From Rotaria sp. Silwood1 (Eukaryota; Rotifera; Eurotatoria; Philodinida; Philodinidae), in assembly GCA_905250075.1 (NCBI GenBank), contig CAJNOP010000179.1:289106-353105 (forward strand): DNA of 64,000 bases, read 5' to 3'. Positions 23,866 to 35,954 of the stretch are shown one piece after another. Made by a program: the position numbers and the translations under genes. The stretch's first letter is position 1. Each line of letters opens with the position of its first letter. The notes beneath the pieces are model-generated. The model searched no databases. It was not told the DNA's origin and was given only the letters and a program-made list of their open reading frames with translations.

Positions 23866-24830
23866 AATGAACTAGTATTTCATGATATTTTATTAAGCCT
23901 GATAGTAGCCAATGTTTGCCATGTTTTCAATTGTACAAAGATATTCTTTTTGAAGAATATGATATGGTACATACTTTTGGTCCAAATTTTTTTCTAGGCA
24001 CTATTATTCTTTTTTACTTTTCAAATTATTATGTATTATTGTTTATATGTCTTATTATAGAAATATAATTGCTTTTTTGACTAAATATTTCAAATATCGT
24101 TTGATAAGCAAATTAGGGTTGTAGTATAGTAGTTATTGTCATTATTATCCAACAATATTATTGAACTTACTCATTTTACATCCTGAAAACTTTATTGATC
24201 TCAAAGTTAGTTACAATAATTTTGATAAAGGAAACGTTCTATCAACAAGTGTTGACACTGATTTATTTCAATATTCTGAAAATTTCATTAAAGATAAATT
24301 GATACATGTTGGATGAATAGCATCAGAAAAAAAAATTATTTCGACTAATTAATTTATTTAAATTAGTACAAGATAAATACACATTGGATATTGTTGGTTT
24401 TGATCAAACTGAAAATTCATTAAAAGACTATGTCAAAAACCAAACAAATAAAAAATATTCGATTTATTGGTTAAAATTGATTACACGTATTGTTATAAGT
24501 ATTATCAAAGTACACTGGTATTTATATGTACAAGTTTAAATGAATCGTATGGTTTTGCATTACTTGAGTCAATGTCGTTTGGAACATCTATTATCAATCT
24601 AAAATGTCCCATATTCGACAAGTTATATAAACCGTATTTTCCTCATTTATAAATATGATCTAGCTAATGATAACGAATTTATCAATAGATTCAAATATCT
24701 TCAACAAAATAATAAATACTTGCAACGATTATGTCGCGCACACGCTTGCCAATATTCATGAAAAAAAACAACAGAAGATCTCGTTTCAATTCATTTAAGC
24801 CTCATGATTAATTTGGAGGAAAAATATTTT
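23866..24830 (+). pseudogene. Decayed GT4-type glycosyltransferase
   Basis: Broken pieces of a GT-B glycosyltransferase (GT4 family) appear in the expected order. First comes FHDILLSLIVANVCHVFN (about 23878). Then NNFDKGNVLSTSVDTDLF (compare the NGVDTxxF motif), and IHVG-stop-IASEKK (about 24302; the usual sequence is VGR-x-xxEK, so the stop probably replaced an Arg CGA by TGA). A +1 frameshift in an A-run leads to LVQDKYTLDIVGF. Last is FICTSLNESYGFALLESMSF (about 24500-24580), the GT4 donor-binding region with its E-x7-E arrangement. Several stops and at least two frameshifts make it non-functional. The plant and bacterial sulfolipid-forming enzymes SQD2/SqdX are also GT4, but the remnant lacks features that would prove that identity. 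Confidence 0.72.
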
Positions 24831-27800
24831 AATAACATTCATAACTTCTGTATTTTGTTGTTCTTCAACATTATTTTCTTTTCGCATTAAATTGATTAAT
24901 AAATTACATTCTTGATTTAAAAGACTTTGAAAAAATTATCTAACTATAATTTATAACGTTGATTGAATGTTTGTGGAGTGTCGGTTGTTAGTATAGATTT
25001 TCTCTTCTTTCATATCGGTACACTTATATTCTTAATATTGATTTTGACTTGAAGGTATACTTTCATTTAACATAAATTATAAAATTTGACTAATTGAAAA
25101 CTATTCCATCAAATTTTATGAGGTTGAAGTTGTAATCAATTTCAAAGTTTAAACTTTAATATAAATCAAATAATTGATAATAACCTTCGAAAAAGACATA
25201 TTTGCTCATCTGATTATCGAGGTTTTTTCAGAAAAATTAGGTGGACTGATCTATAGTTGAAAAGATTATTATTTTACTTAGATATTTTCTACTGAAATGA
25301 AGTTTTATCTTTCTAGAATGAAAATTAATGCATTAGTACATACATGACAAATGAGATAGATAAATAAACACAGCTAGAAATAACTAACTCGATTGACATT
25401 TGGATTGACATGGTGCCATTTCTATATAAGAGAGACACCGACAAATATATAATCTATGATGCAAAAGTCTTGGCACACAATGTTCACTAATTTCTTGAAT
25501 ACGTAGGGCCGATGTTGAAAGTCAAACACAGTCAGTTAGAATGAAAATTTTGAGCTCTCTCACAATATATGTGTAGAATTCTTTTTTTCGATGTAACTTA
25601 GGTGAATTATGAGAATTTTTTTTTAATGAGTACAAAAAAATTCCTATCCATACTAAAATAGGAAGCTTCGTGCATTTTTTCGTTCGTACAACTTGAATTT
25701 TAAATACTCAAACGTTCCACATTTTGTGCAAAAGAGCTTCTTTCCATGTAAGGTGGCGCTTGTTAAAAATTTGAATTTTTGAAAAACTGATTTCTTAAAT
25801 ACAAAGTAGTTTTAGAATAAAATAAAATATGATGCAGATATCATGTTATATCCATCGAAAAAAATTCTTATCGTTGCGCGACCCAGGTTATGTCGAATGA
25901 AAATTCTGCACTTATATTCTGAAAGAAGGGTATGAGTTTGGGTGTATATGGGTCGTGAATATGGTTGAAAAGAGCTAGATCTACACTCACATCCTGGAGG
26001 GTAAACCGTAGTGATCTTCTTCGTCAACAAACTAACTTTATACATTTTCTGATTCCTATGATAAGACGATTACGCGGATAGCTGAGTATTTATTTGCCAA
26101 CAACACAAATTTTTATTTTTTTATTCTGTTCATCATTTGAATGACTGAATTATTATATAAATAGTAGAAATTGTCGTTGACAACTCGACAAATTATTATA
26201 TTTCATCTTTTCAATGACTAAAGTTTTACCGAGGTGGTAAAGATTTTTTCGCCAATACGATGTTTTTCAACATATGAAAAGGTAAATAATGATTGACATA
26301 ACTGAGATTCTATTTCGTAGCGATGCAAATATTAGTTTTTCATTATTTCAGTATTTGATATGTAACCGAATCTGTATTGACTTTTCGCAAATAATACACA
26401 TGTTTTTTTACGTTTTGAAAATAAATTAAGTTTTATTCGAATGCGAGAGCTTTTTCTTCGACAAAAACAAATTTTTTGTATTACAAGATTGTAGTGACTA
26501 GATATACAAAGAAAATATTGGAGATTTTCTTTTTTCAGCGACACAATTTTGTTTATGATACCTTTAACAAAAAAATATTATTCAAGAACTAGAGCTTTTA
26601 GTACACAAGAAAGGATTAATGCGATAATTCTAATTCAAACAATTCTGTCATAAGTTTTTTCTACAGTTTGTAGCATCAACATATCAATAAATCACTTGCG
26701 GCGTTCTAAAGCAGGCATCTCGAAAGAATTGTCTTGCAACTTGTATACCAAAACTATCTGATGAGAATTGTTTGAATACATTTTTTTAAAGCCACAATTG
26801 GAATAGATATCTAAGTAGTTGTATGAAGAATCTTTGACTGCTCTTAACAGTTTGGTTTTCTATGAATATTTTCAAGACAAGAAAAGACCTGCTTGAATTG
26901 ATCTTTAGGAAAAAAGTATTTTTTCTCTACTTTGTTTTTGCTTTTTATTGATATTTTGGATAGACATCAACAGCCAAACAGTCATCTACGTCTCTAAAAC
27001 AAATTGAAGTCTACTAAGTTCTCATTTTCTTCAAACATACTTGGTTTATATAATGCGCTTGGGATCTTTTATAGTGGAAAATATACCAAAAATAATTCCG
27101 AGACTCAACGCCGTCTTTTGTCTGATGACAGCGAATATTAAGCGTGATATACAGATGTTTTCTTCACCTCTTTTTCTATAAATAATGCCTTGGACATCGA
27201 TTATTTTGACTTAATCAAAGAAGAAAGTAAACAGAATCTTTCTGAGTTGATGCTTGACGGCTTTGTTCGATTCAATTTTAATTTAGTCGAGTCGTGATTT
27301 TTTTGACTTTTTCGGTCTTTGCTGCGCGATTACCTCTCCTCTCACAACCATTCACCTCTACACCCTGCTTAGTGTCAGCTTCGTTGACGATTGAAAGTCA
27401 TCAGAAAATCTCTTACTGTATGATCGCAATAGTAGAAAGAAACAATTCTTTTTCTTTCTTCCTACTCATTAAATATTGCAGGGAGTCGACCTGTGGTGCT
27501 TCTGCGATCGGTAGTAAAACACATGTCATGTTTCTCTATACAGAGAAGTCTTTCAATATTGTGCATTGCTGAATATTACTTTTCGCAGACAAACATCACG
27601 TCGACTTTGTTGACAATGTAAGGAAGTATAAAAAGTTTGATACTCATGTTTATTCTCTCATTTCATTAAATTTTGTCCAAAACTTTTCAGAAGGTAGGTT
27701 CTCGAAAAGAGTCATGTCTTTTCAGATAAAATCCATTCCTGAACTCTAGGTCTTACGTCTAATATCATCTTCTACCGAATCCTTTTTTTTTGTTAATGAT

Positions 27801-29733
27801 GTCTTGCTCCTCGTGCAGTGTGCCCCAAGCGAACTAATCGAAAATTCTTCAGCCTTCTGAATGAATACATTTTGAATATTATAGTAAAATTGGTGGTCGA
27901 CTAACGTTCTTGTAACGATTCCTTAATATGAGAGAGAAGTATCATAGATAGGAGTTTGCGGGACCCATTCCAGTCTTGATATTCACTGTTAAACGTGTTT
28001 TGTCTGTATTGTTCATGAAGGCATAAGTGACGGTATGCAGAATATCCACACCTACACTAATCCACCCACAACCTTTTGGAAATGTCACTATGATTGATGT
28101 ATTTAGTGCTCTCTTTAACCAGGGGAACAAATCAAAGGTATTTATCATGTTAAAATCCTAGAGATTGTGCTGAAAGCTTCTTTTATGTGGTGACTACTCA
28201 ACAAGATCTCTTTGGAACCGAAATTTCAGTCTTTCATTATCTACCAGTCACAAGATATGTTGAATACTAATTGCAAAGAAGATTTTTTCAAAAGTTTCTA
28301 ACGATTATCATTGCTTACTAGAGGCTCACATCTGTTTGAAACCATTTCTTCTCTAGGACTCTGTGACTATATTATCTATCTACAGTAAAACTTTCAAGCT
28401 AATGGTATTGATTCTGTTTGAGATATAAATCTTTTGAACATTATATAAAAGGTTTTCAGGATGATCCTTGCGGTATTACAATGTAAAATACTATGGATTA
28501 GTTCAAGATGTAAACAAGAGCTCTATAATATGGATCATATTATACTTGAGGATCAGGCGGACCATCAGCTTTTGTCTATCAGTCAGGATTAGTGACGCTG
28601 GGTAGCTATTTTTCGAGTATCTATTAATTGATCGAGGGCAGGCCGGAAGCGGGAAAGCAGTGATTGTCTTTTCTCGCTATAAATTTCAACACTTGTTTCA
28701 AATCATGTTTTAGAAAAGTACTGATTTTTTTGTTGGGCTACTGGGAACATGCAAAATGTCTCCACAAGAAAACGATACTTTTTCGATCTGCTTGTATGGA
28801 TTTTTCCAAACATTTGTCCGTGTATAATGTATGTAAGGCAAAACAAATCGAGAAACCTTGATTGATCTGTATAGGTCATGAGTCATGTCTTGCATGGAAT
28901 GACTTTTAGGTCAGCTCTTAAGTTTATTCGTTATGAAAAGGACACTATTTTCTTTTGCCAAAATTTATCAACTACCCTAGATAATACGGAACAACAAAAT
29001 GCGTAATCGTCTAATCGATCCTTTTATAAGTACAGTCTCTCTTAGAGAGAAAATGCCAATCATGAGAAAAGAAGGACCACGATTAAATATACATGTGCAA
29101 GTGTATATAAAAGAACGCACACACACCAAAAAAATAGATGAATTTGAATGTAGAGAAGGAAATAATAATATAGTGTACAATAAGTGATTAGATAATGAAG
29201 AGTATCGAAGATAGAACACCCAAAGATGTTGATTGATGGAGAGCATGTACCATTTTTAACATAGATATAGCCTGACGAGCTCTATCTGTGATAAATTTTT
29301 AAAACCGTTCCATGTTCGGCTAAACGAAAGCTAGTTAATGGAAATTTTTGAGTTTGTATATTTCGTAGTAGAATCAACTGGCGGTTATATCAAAAGGAAT
29401 TGGCATTCGAAGTACTATAGGTCAAAATGCAAAAGTCGTTCTTTTTGTCAAATGCGAAAAAACTAAGTACTAAGTTACTATTGAAAATATGCATTCGTGT
29501 TTCGAGTACTGTGCTTCAGAAACTTATAGAATGAAATTGAAAGTGTTAGAAAATACACGACTCACTGCCCTCTACAACATATTTGATAGAAATTAGCCAA
29601 ATCGGAGATGGTCAACTGCCAACGTTGTACTACAAACATTCAATGGTCTTAAGGATTTGTTTAAAAAAAAAAGAAACTTTGATTAGTAGACTCTTTCTGT
29701 TTCAGAATCAAAATAACATCATTAATATACAAA
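24831..29733. other. Long gene-poor stretch
   Basis: No supported gene on either strand over almost 5 kb. Weak GT/CA-rich segments of the telomere-like type occur at about 25928-26010 (GGGTATGAGTTTGGGTGTAT, then CTACACTCACATCC) and about 28047-28074 (TCCACACCTACACTAATCC). Frames near 27294, 27942 and 28977 have no domain signal. Confidence 0.4.
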
Positions 29734-30570
29734 ATGAGTTCGTTATCGTCGATAAATCATTGTGTCAAATGCCGAGCAAATGCATCATTCGTTTGCTGTG
29801 GATGCCATCAGAAATTTTGCCAGCGTCATAGTGATGAGCATCAACATATGCTTGAAAAACACTTCCATTCGTTGGCTGTTCATCATGACGACATCTCAAG
29901 AAAACTTGATGAACAATTGTTAAACTTCCAATTTGATGATTGTTTCTCTGATATTGATTCATGGGAGCAAGAGGAAATAGAGCATATTAAGCGAACAGCA
30001 ACCCTTATGCGAGAAGAGGTTATTGATGTCGTCGGAGTACGCCTGCAGAGGCAAAAGGAAGAATTAACTATGCTAACAACTGAAATCAGTGAGGCACGTC
30101 AAAAAATGAAAGCTTTTGATGAAATTGATTTGAAACGATGGGAAGATATCTTAAACCATCTTAAGAAGTTGGCAGCTTTTACAGTTACTCTCAAAAACAT
30201 AAATAATGGGCTCGAATTGTTAGTTACTGGAGAAGACGTGGAAAATGACTCACCTTTAGAAAATATCGATCGACACCGTAATGGCCTTATACCAATCACT
30301 TCTCCACAACTTCAAAATACTTATCATAATCGGAATAATTCTGAAATGATGTCAACGACATTAAACAACTTTAGTTCTACAAATAACGTAGAATCAAATG
30401 AAATTCGAAGCTCGATTGCGTCGGCGAACACTGAATCTATTGGTCGGACTGGAGATGCTGGACGTCACAACAATGAAAGACCAACAACTACATTGGTTCG
30501 AAATAGAGCCGCTGAAATTCCATTTGAACATAGACGCTTCTATCCTCTTCGATGGCGCATAGACTCTTGA
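29734..30570 (+). CDS. B-box zinc-finger / coiled-coil protein, 278 aa
   Basis: The frame has an ATG at 29734. A pyrimidine-rich tract ending CTGTTTCAG (about 29697-29705) lies just upstream and suggests a spliced 5' UTR. Residues 10-36 form a B-box zinc site: C10-x2-C13-x7-C21-x2-C24-x4-C29-x2-H32-x3-H36. Residues of about 60-150 are coiled-coil-like (IDSWEQEEIEHIKRTA, LQRQKEELTMLTTEISEARQ), and a Ser/Asn/Thr-rich tail follows with a basic end (FEHRRFYPLRWRIDS). There is no RING, NHL or SPRY domain. The order resembles a TRIM protein without its enzymatic RING, so a scaffolding role is possible but unproven. It is an intact paralogue of the B-box pseudogenes at 13990-14538 and 36436-36828. 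Confidence 0.8.
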   Translation: MSSLSSINHCVKCRANASFVCCGCHQKFCQRHSDEHQHMLEKHFHSLAVHHDDISRKLDEQLLNFQFDDCFSDIDSWEQEEIEHIKRTATLMREEVIDVVGVRLQRQKEELTMLTTEISEARQKMKAFDEIDLKRWEDILNHLKKLAAFTVTLKNINNGLELLVTGEDVENDSPLENIDRHRNGLIPITSPQLQNTYHNRNNSEMMSTTLNNFSSTNNVESNEIRSSIASANTESIGRTGDAGRHNNERPTTTLVRNRAAEIPFEHRRFYPLRWRIDS

Positions 30571-31074
30571 AAGTTATTAGTGAGACGAACAATAAACTAG
30601 CTATGAGTTAGCAGCTTCCCTTGTCTGAGAAGCCAGGGTTTAGAAACGGTGATTAAATTATTTTGTCTAATTGTATGTGCGTGTGTATCTATCTAAAACA
30701 CATTTTTGAAAAGAACTATCTGTCTTATATGAAAGGTATCACGTACGTGCGCTGGTGGGGATATGAAAGAGGCTGGAAGACAGAATATCAAAATGGATAT
30801 AGGTCAGAATGTTGCTGTGGGAGCACGACTCAGTGTAAGTTTGTTCTTCATTCATACCTACATTCAGATCAACACTCACCACCTACTAGTTAATCTTCTG
30901 CCCATTCCTATACCGACATCCAAATTCATACTTTATACTTACCTGTCTGTTCTGTCATATTCTCACCTCTTATAGTGTTTAATCGCTGAAAAAATACAAA
31001 TTAATTGAAATTCATATTCAACATAAGAAATCGAGTCGAATGACGAATATTAAAACTCTATCTGATGTTTTGCA
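30571..31074. other. 3' flank of the B-box gene
   Basis: No gene. The interval 30845-30910 is CA-rich (CATACCTACATTC, CACTCACCACCTAC) and resembles one arm of the telomere-like hairpins. Confidence 0.35.
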
Positions 31075-31133
31075 GGGTGTGGGTGTGGGTGTGAGTCTTC
31101 TTTGAACCTGTACCAACATCCACACCCACACCC
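31075..31133. repeat. Telomere-like hairpin: (TGTGGG)n - spacer - (CCCACA)n
   Basis: GGGTGTGGGTGTGGGTGTGA at the left and ATCCACACCCACACCC at the right form a hairpin with a spacer containing TCTTCTTTGA. TGTGGG is the reported bdelloid telomere unit. A weaker copy follows at about 31263-31332. Confidence 0.85.
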
Positions 31134-31968
31134 TACATAAACCACGTTTCAGAGAATATCGAAATCTACACTAACAACTGCAATACCATTCAAAGCCAAC
31201 CATAAACTGAAAATGTAATTTGCTGGAATTTTCGGTTATAACTGACACTGCACTATTAAATTGGTGGATGTGAGTGCAAATAACCATTCTAGTCTACATC
31301 TACATTCTACAGTCAAAGCCACACTCCCACCTTTGCTTTTGCTGTTTACCTATTGGACTTTTTAGATTTTCTCAAAACTTTTCTTCTTGTGTTTTTGAAC
31401 TTCTCAATTCTAAATATCGAATACTGACGGAAACAGTGAAAAGAGTGCATTAATCGCCTCCTGTAAACTCAACACAACGTGTGAAGCATGTGTCTGTACA
31501 CATTTAATACTGTCACAGTCCTTAAGAACTATATTAGAATTGTTTTTTTTTTTGATCTGGTAACAGACTGTGACCAACAGATCGACACAGTATCATTTTC
31601 ATTCCTTTACGAACTGCGATAGATATGATTAGATCTTATTAGCAGTATCGAAGTATCTTTATGGTGTGTTACATTCTAAATTCATAGGAATTTCAGTGAA
31701 AAATTTTGTTTTAGATTCTTCAAAGTTTCTCAAAATGAACTCATTTTATTCGTGCACGTTTCGATATAATATTTTTGAGTTTTTGGAATTTTAGCCTATT
31801 TCGCCTTTCGATTATTTGAAATGTTAACATTTTGAATAAACGTGAAAATTCCAAACTAGAAAGATTCATATTCAATTAGTCTAGGACCGAGTGAATACGA
31901 TATGCGATGAACGTTATTTGTCTACGTAGAATAGTACAAAAAAGATAGCAGAGGAAATCGTTTTGTTT
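31134..31968. other. Intergenic, 3' side of the GPCR gene
   Basis: A weak GT/CA hairpin lies at 31263-31332 (GGTGGATGTGAGTG ... CCACACTCCCACC). Otherwise nothing is seen. Confidence 0.4.
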
Positions 31969-33193
31969 TTAAAACCTAGCTGGTTCACTGATGACAGTAC
32001 GAAGTTGAGTAGTTTTGAGGCGTCTTAATCTTTTCTTACGAGAAGTAGCCCAACTAAAGATCCATGTTTTAGCAAGTTGTGTTTTTCGAAACTCTTCTAA
32101 ATACTTTGTTGATGGCAAAACAAACAGAACAAAGCCAAGTAACTGTGGTAAGTATGATAGAAAGTAAGTAACAATTAGTGCATGACGTTGCCATGCTGTA
32201 GAGAGTGCATTACAAGCCAAAATGAATGTGAGAGCACTATGTGGTATGACACTGAATATAATTATTGCCGGAGTAACATACAATTCTTTGTGAATTACGA
32301 ATTGTTCTTTGATATGTTGTACAATCGTTGTTCGATCCTTAGTTACACGTGAACGACTATATGCAGCAAGTACAATCAATACAGTAATTGAGACAATTTG
32401 AATACAAAATGGAATGACATAGTGGATAAATATGGCAACACGATTGTATGTTGAAAATCGAGCGAAATTACCGACACAGAATGGTTTCCTATTTGGAATA
32501 TTTGCAACAGTATAAACTATAAGTTCATGAAAATGCATAGTTCCAATAATGACCAATGAAATTACACTTAAAATCATAGCTATACGCGGTTTGTTTAATA
32601 ATTTACTGAAAGGAAACAAAGTAAAACAGACACGTTCAATCGTGATCCAGCTAGTAAGCCAATATGAGTAACGAGTAAAAACCGAAAGTATATAGGAAAT
32701 TATTTTGCATGAAATACTGTTTGATGAACCAATAGGTATGTAAATAATTTTCAAAAAAAGTGAGATTAGTGAACATTGATTGATTAATGATGAAATGAGA
32801 AGATAATTGCATACACCAAATGTGCGCAGTTTCGAACATTTGAAAGTGATAAAACTGGCATAGTTGGTTATCGTACCAATGAGGAACATCAGTGTGGTAA
32901 GAATCAAATAAAATAGTTGTACAATAAAATGACTCTCGGCAATAAGTGAATCAAACGAAAAACTCAATGCTTCGGAGCTGAACTGACAGAAACGGCCTGA
33001 ATGACATGGTGAACATAGACAAATGAAATCATTTGTTTCCAATAGATCCCCTTTCAGACATTGACCATTAGCTAGACAATTAAAGCATCGATCAAGATAG
33101 TGATCATAAATAAAACATTCAGCACGACAATGTCTTGTATCACAGATGCATATGCAAAATAAAAAAGCCGATAATGATTTCCGTAAATATCAT
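31969..33193 (-). CDS. Rhodopsin-like 7TM receptor with EGF-like N-terminus; frameshift near the start
   Basis: The open frame codes for an extracellular cysteine-rich module (DRCFNCLANGQCLKGD ... CLCSPCHSGRFCQ, EGF-like spacing) followed by seven hydrophobic segments. These include FYLILTTLMFLIGTITNYAS (TM1), YLLISSLINQCSLISLFLK (TM2), the third with a TIERVCF motif in place of DRY, AMILSVISLVIIGTMHF (TM4), YVIPFCIQIVSITVLIVL (TM5), TPAIIIFSVIPHSALTFIL (TM6) and YFLSYLPQLLGFVLFVLPS (TM7). A basic tail ends the protein. The in-frame ATG at 33040-33042 would leave out half of the EGF-like module. Upstream, an ATG at 33191-33193 begins a good signal peptide (MIFTEIIIGFF) that joins the frame only if one base is dropped from a six-T run at about 33161-33166. 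That is either a real frameshift or a homopolymer sequencing error. The ligand is unknown. Confidence 0.75.
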
Positions 33194-33603
33194 ATCTTTC
33201 AAGTTAAGCTATTCTGTTCGATTAATGTGCAGATATGTTTGCTAGTTATGTATGCCAGTCAACTCGTATAGTTCCTGTTTTTTTTTCCAGGATTTAACAA
33301 GTAGAAATATATGATACGACGTAATAAATATCAATGATTTTCTGCTGGCACATACACACACATTCATCAACTAAATGATCCATTATATTCATCGAGACAG
33401 TTTTCTTTGTTTGAACTACATGTAAAAGGGTTCATCTTTCATTGACATGAGCAAAATGTCACTTATTTTATATTTGAAAAAACAATAATGTCATCAATTT
33501 TTTTCTCGAGACAAAGAACCTTTATCCAATTTCATTTTTGTCGATAGGTAACAAGAAAATAATTCACTTATTAGAACAGTGTAGCAGACATTTCAGTCTG
33601 ATG
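33194..33603. other. 5' flank of the GPCR gene
   Basis: No gene recognised. Confidence 0.35.
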
Positions 33604-33666
33604 TAAGGGTATGGATGTGGGAGTACTTCTCATCCTTACGCATACTCACACCCATATCCACACCCT
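33604..33666. repeat. Telomere-like hairpin
   Basis: AAGGGTATGGATGTGGGAGT pairs with ACTCACACCCATATCCACACCCTT around a short spacer (ACTTCTCATCC). It has the same plan as the copy at 31075. Confidence 0.8.
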
Positions 33667-34150
33667 TGAGTTTCAACATTGGTTTCTCTATAAATGAGAT
33701 CTTTGCTTTTTGACAAATAGAATTTCTTAGACATTATATAATAGTTTCTATTTGCACATACTTTTTCATTTGTTATTTAGTCTGAAAGAAAGCCGACTGC
33801 TTCTATTCTATGCTTAAATTGAACTTTATTGTAATGTTAAGTTTTCTACAGCGTCTAATAAAACTAATCTTTTAATTTCAAAGTATTTTACTGATATATG
33901 TGCAATGAATAATTCAATTATAGAAAAAAAGAAATGTATGATCAAACGGAACATGCACACAAACAGAAGGGAAACAGATACACATACATATGCATATCGT
34001 ATCTAACTACTCTCACACTCAGAATTGAATATTTAGGACGATAAAAGAATGAGAGAAAGTCGAACGTAATGAGGGAAAAAGCAAAGTGTGAGAAATGGAG
34101 AGAAAAAAAATGTATGAGAATATGATATGTCATTGATGGTGAACATGACT
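33667..34150. other. Intergenic
   Basis: AT-rich. No gene recognised. Confidence 0.35.
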
Positions 34151-34275
34151 ATACCCAACCCGACAAATGTTTTCAAAAACACGTTTAAACGCGCATAAAG
34201 TGCAAGAATTATTCACTTTTTATATTTTTTAGACACTTTTTCATACGTTTAAATGCATTTTGTCTGTTTGGGTAT
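34151..34275. repeat. 125-bp inverted-repeat element (MITE-like)
   Basis: The left end ATACCCAACCCGACAAATG pairs with the right end, read as reverse complement ATACCCAAACAGACAAAATG. Pairing continues inward through GTTTAAACG/ATTTAAACG and AAGTG. Arms are about 45 bp with a small loop. No coding capacity and no clear target duplication. Confidence 0.65.
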
Positions 34276-35070
34276 CAGAAGTGTTCCATCTACATCATTA
34301 TATTTATATTAAACTAAAATATTGATAAATTAAGTCTAAATCAATTTATCACTTGTACACTTTCATCCAATCGGAGACTTAACATGTCGATAAGATTCTA
34401 ATTAAAATCATCAAATAAATATATAAATTCTTTTAATATGTATCAATGTGAATAACCTGCGAGATAAGAATCATTGTTATATACGTAGTTAGGATAAAAT
34501 TAGAAATAAACATTTCTCTTCTCTAATTCAAACATCGGTAGAAACCATATATTTCCACTTTAAGTTTGTTTTTTTCCTAGATATAGTCAAACAATCAATA
34601 GTACTATACGCTATTATCAATAATCACAATAATAACATATAAAACTCCTTAAAATCTAATTGAAATTTCAATATAACTTTATCGTTTTTCTAGATGCATT
34701 AGATATTAATATTAATTATACTGTTTTGAGTGTGAGTTTAGATATTAGTAGTAGGTCTGTCATTCACTGATACCCACATCCACAGTTAATATTGACAATT
34801 ACTAATTATTTAGATATTTATAGTTAATCTAAATTTACAATAAAATAAGTATTTAATATAAAGATGAGTAAAAATAAGTTTATGACTTATTATTCAAATC
34901 TGAGCTTTTTTTTTGTATTCCTTTTTCTTCTTTCATCACTTTCTGACGCATATAAATGGTAAATGGATGATGATGCAAGGAAGAAGAAAAGGCGAAAAAA
35001 TTGAACAAGAACAAGTTTCATTTATTATATTTTCTATATTGAAAAGAAAAAATTTTGTAAAATCTTTTAG
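34276..35070. other. Intergenic with a weak telomere-like hairpin
   Basis: A weak GT/CA hairpin lies at about 34729-34791 (GAGTGTGAGTTTAGATATT ... ATACCCACATCCACAG). No gene recognised before the valyl-tRNA synthetase remnant. Confidence 0.4.
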
Positions 35071-35866
35071 AAAAAAGCTGCCACTCGTGAAATAACTGAA
35101 TATACATTACCAACAGATTCTGGCGGGAAAATAAGTTAATCATTATAAACAAAAAAAAACTTTCAATATCCTAGAAAATCATTTACTATGATTATTCCAT
35201 CACCAAATGTTACTGGTTATCTTCATTTAGGTCATGCTATTATATGTACAATTGAAGATACAATTGCACGATGGCATCGTATGTGTGGTGATGCTCCTCT
35301 TTGGGTTCCTGATTGTAACCATGCTGGTATAGCAACACAAGTTGTTGTTGTTGAAAAAAATTAAGACATAATTTAGGACGAGAAAAATTTTTAGAAGTTT
35401 GGACATGGAGAAATGTAAAATGGTTGAGTTTCTTTTTGGTTTATACTATAAAAGACAATGTGTTAAGAGTAAAAGAACATAATGTTAGTAGTACGAATAT
35501 GTCAACGAAAAAAAAAACTTCGAGATAGGAAACTTTGATAGTTTCGTCAAATCATAATATAAGTTCAAGTAGTTTTATTTGAACTCTTTGTAGTAGCTGT
35601 AAGCAAAAGTGAAAGTATAATTTTGAATGAAAATTTCCAAAAGTTTAAAATATACTTGAAACGGAAAGCTTCTCGAATGTATGAATGGTAATAAACCTTT
35701 TTTTTTCGGTAAATAAGTGATCATACGTATGCACAAATAAAAACATTAGGTTCATCATGTAATTGGTCACGTAAAGTATTTACTGTGGATAAAAATATGT
35801 CGTATGCTGTCGACGAAGCATTTATTCGAATACATGAAAAAAATAATTTATCGTTCAACACGAATA
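35071..35866 (+). pseudogene. Truncated valyl-tRNA synthetase fragment
   Basis: Three exon-like pieces of a cytosolic valyl-tRNA synthetase appear in order. The first, at about 35071-35135 after TTTTAG, reads KKAATREITEYTLPTDSGGK. The second, 35175-35410 after CCTAG, reads [17 protein letters not shown], with the class I HIGH-type signature HLGH, then [20 protein letters not shown] and [10 protein letters not shown]. It is frameshifted in an A-run at about 35355-35362 and resumes as [14 protein letters not shown]. The third, at about 35720-35866, reads YAQIKTLGSSCNWSRKVFTV and AVDEAFIRIHEK; a further frameshift gives IYRSTRI, matching the family's IYRSTRLVNW. The fragment stops exactly where a telomere-like repeat begins (35867). 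KMSKS and the C-terminal domains are absent. It is clearly dead; an intact copy must exist elsewhere. Confidence 0.85.
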
Positions 35867-35954
35867 GGGTGTGGGTGTGGATGGATATGCGGATGTGTCT
35901 TCTCTTTATTTACACCCACATTCCACATTCCACACTCACACCCACACCCACACT
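35867..35954. repeat. Telomere-like hairpin at the end of the valyl-tRNA synthetase fragment
   Basis: GGGTGTGGGTGTGGATGGAT, then a spacer with GTCTTCTCTTTATT, then ACACCCACATTCC and CACTCACACCCACACCCACAC. It has the same plan as the other copies, and it abuts the last recognisable valyl-tRNA synthetase codon. Confidence 0.85.
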
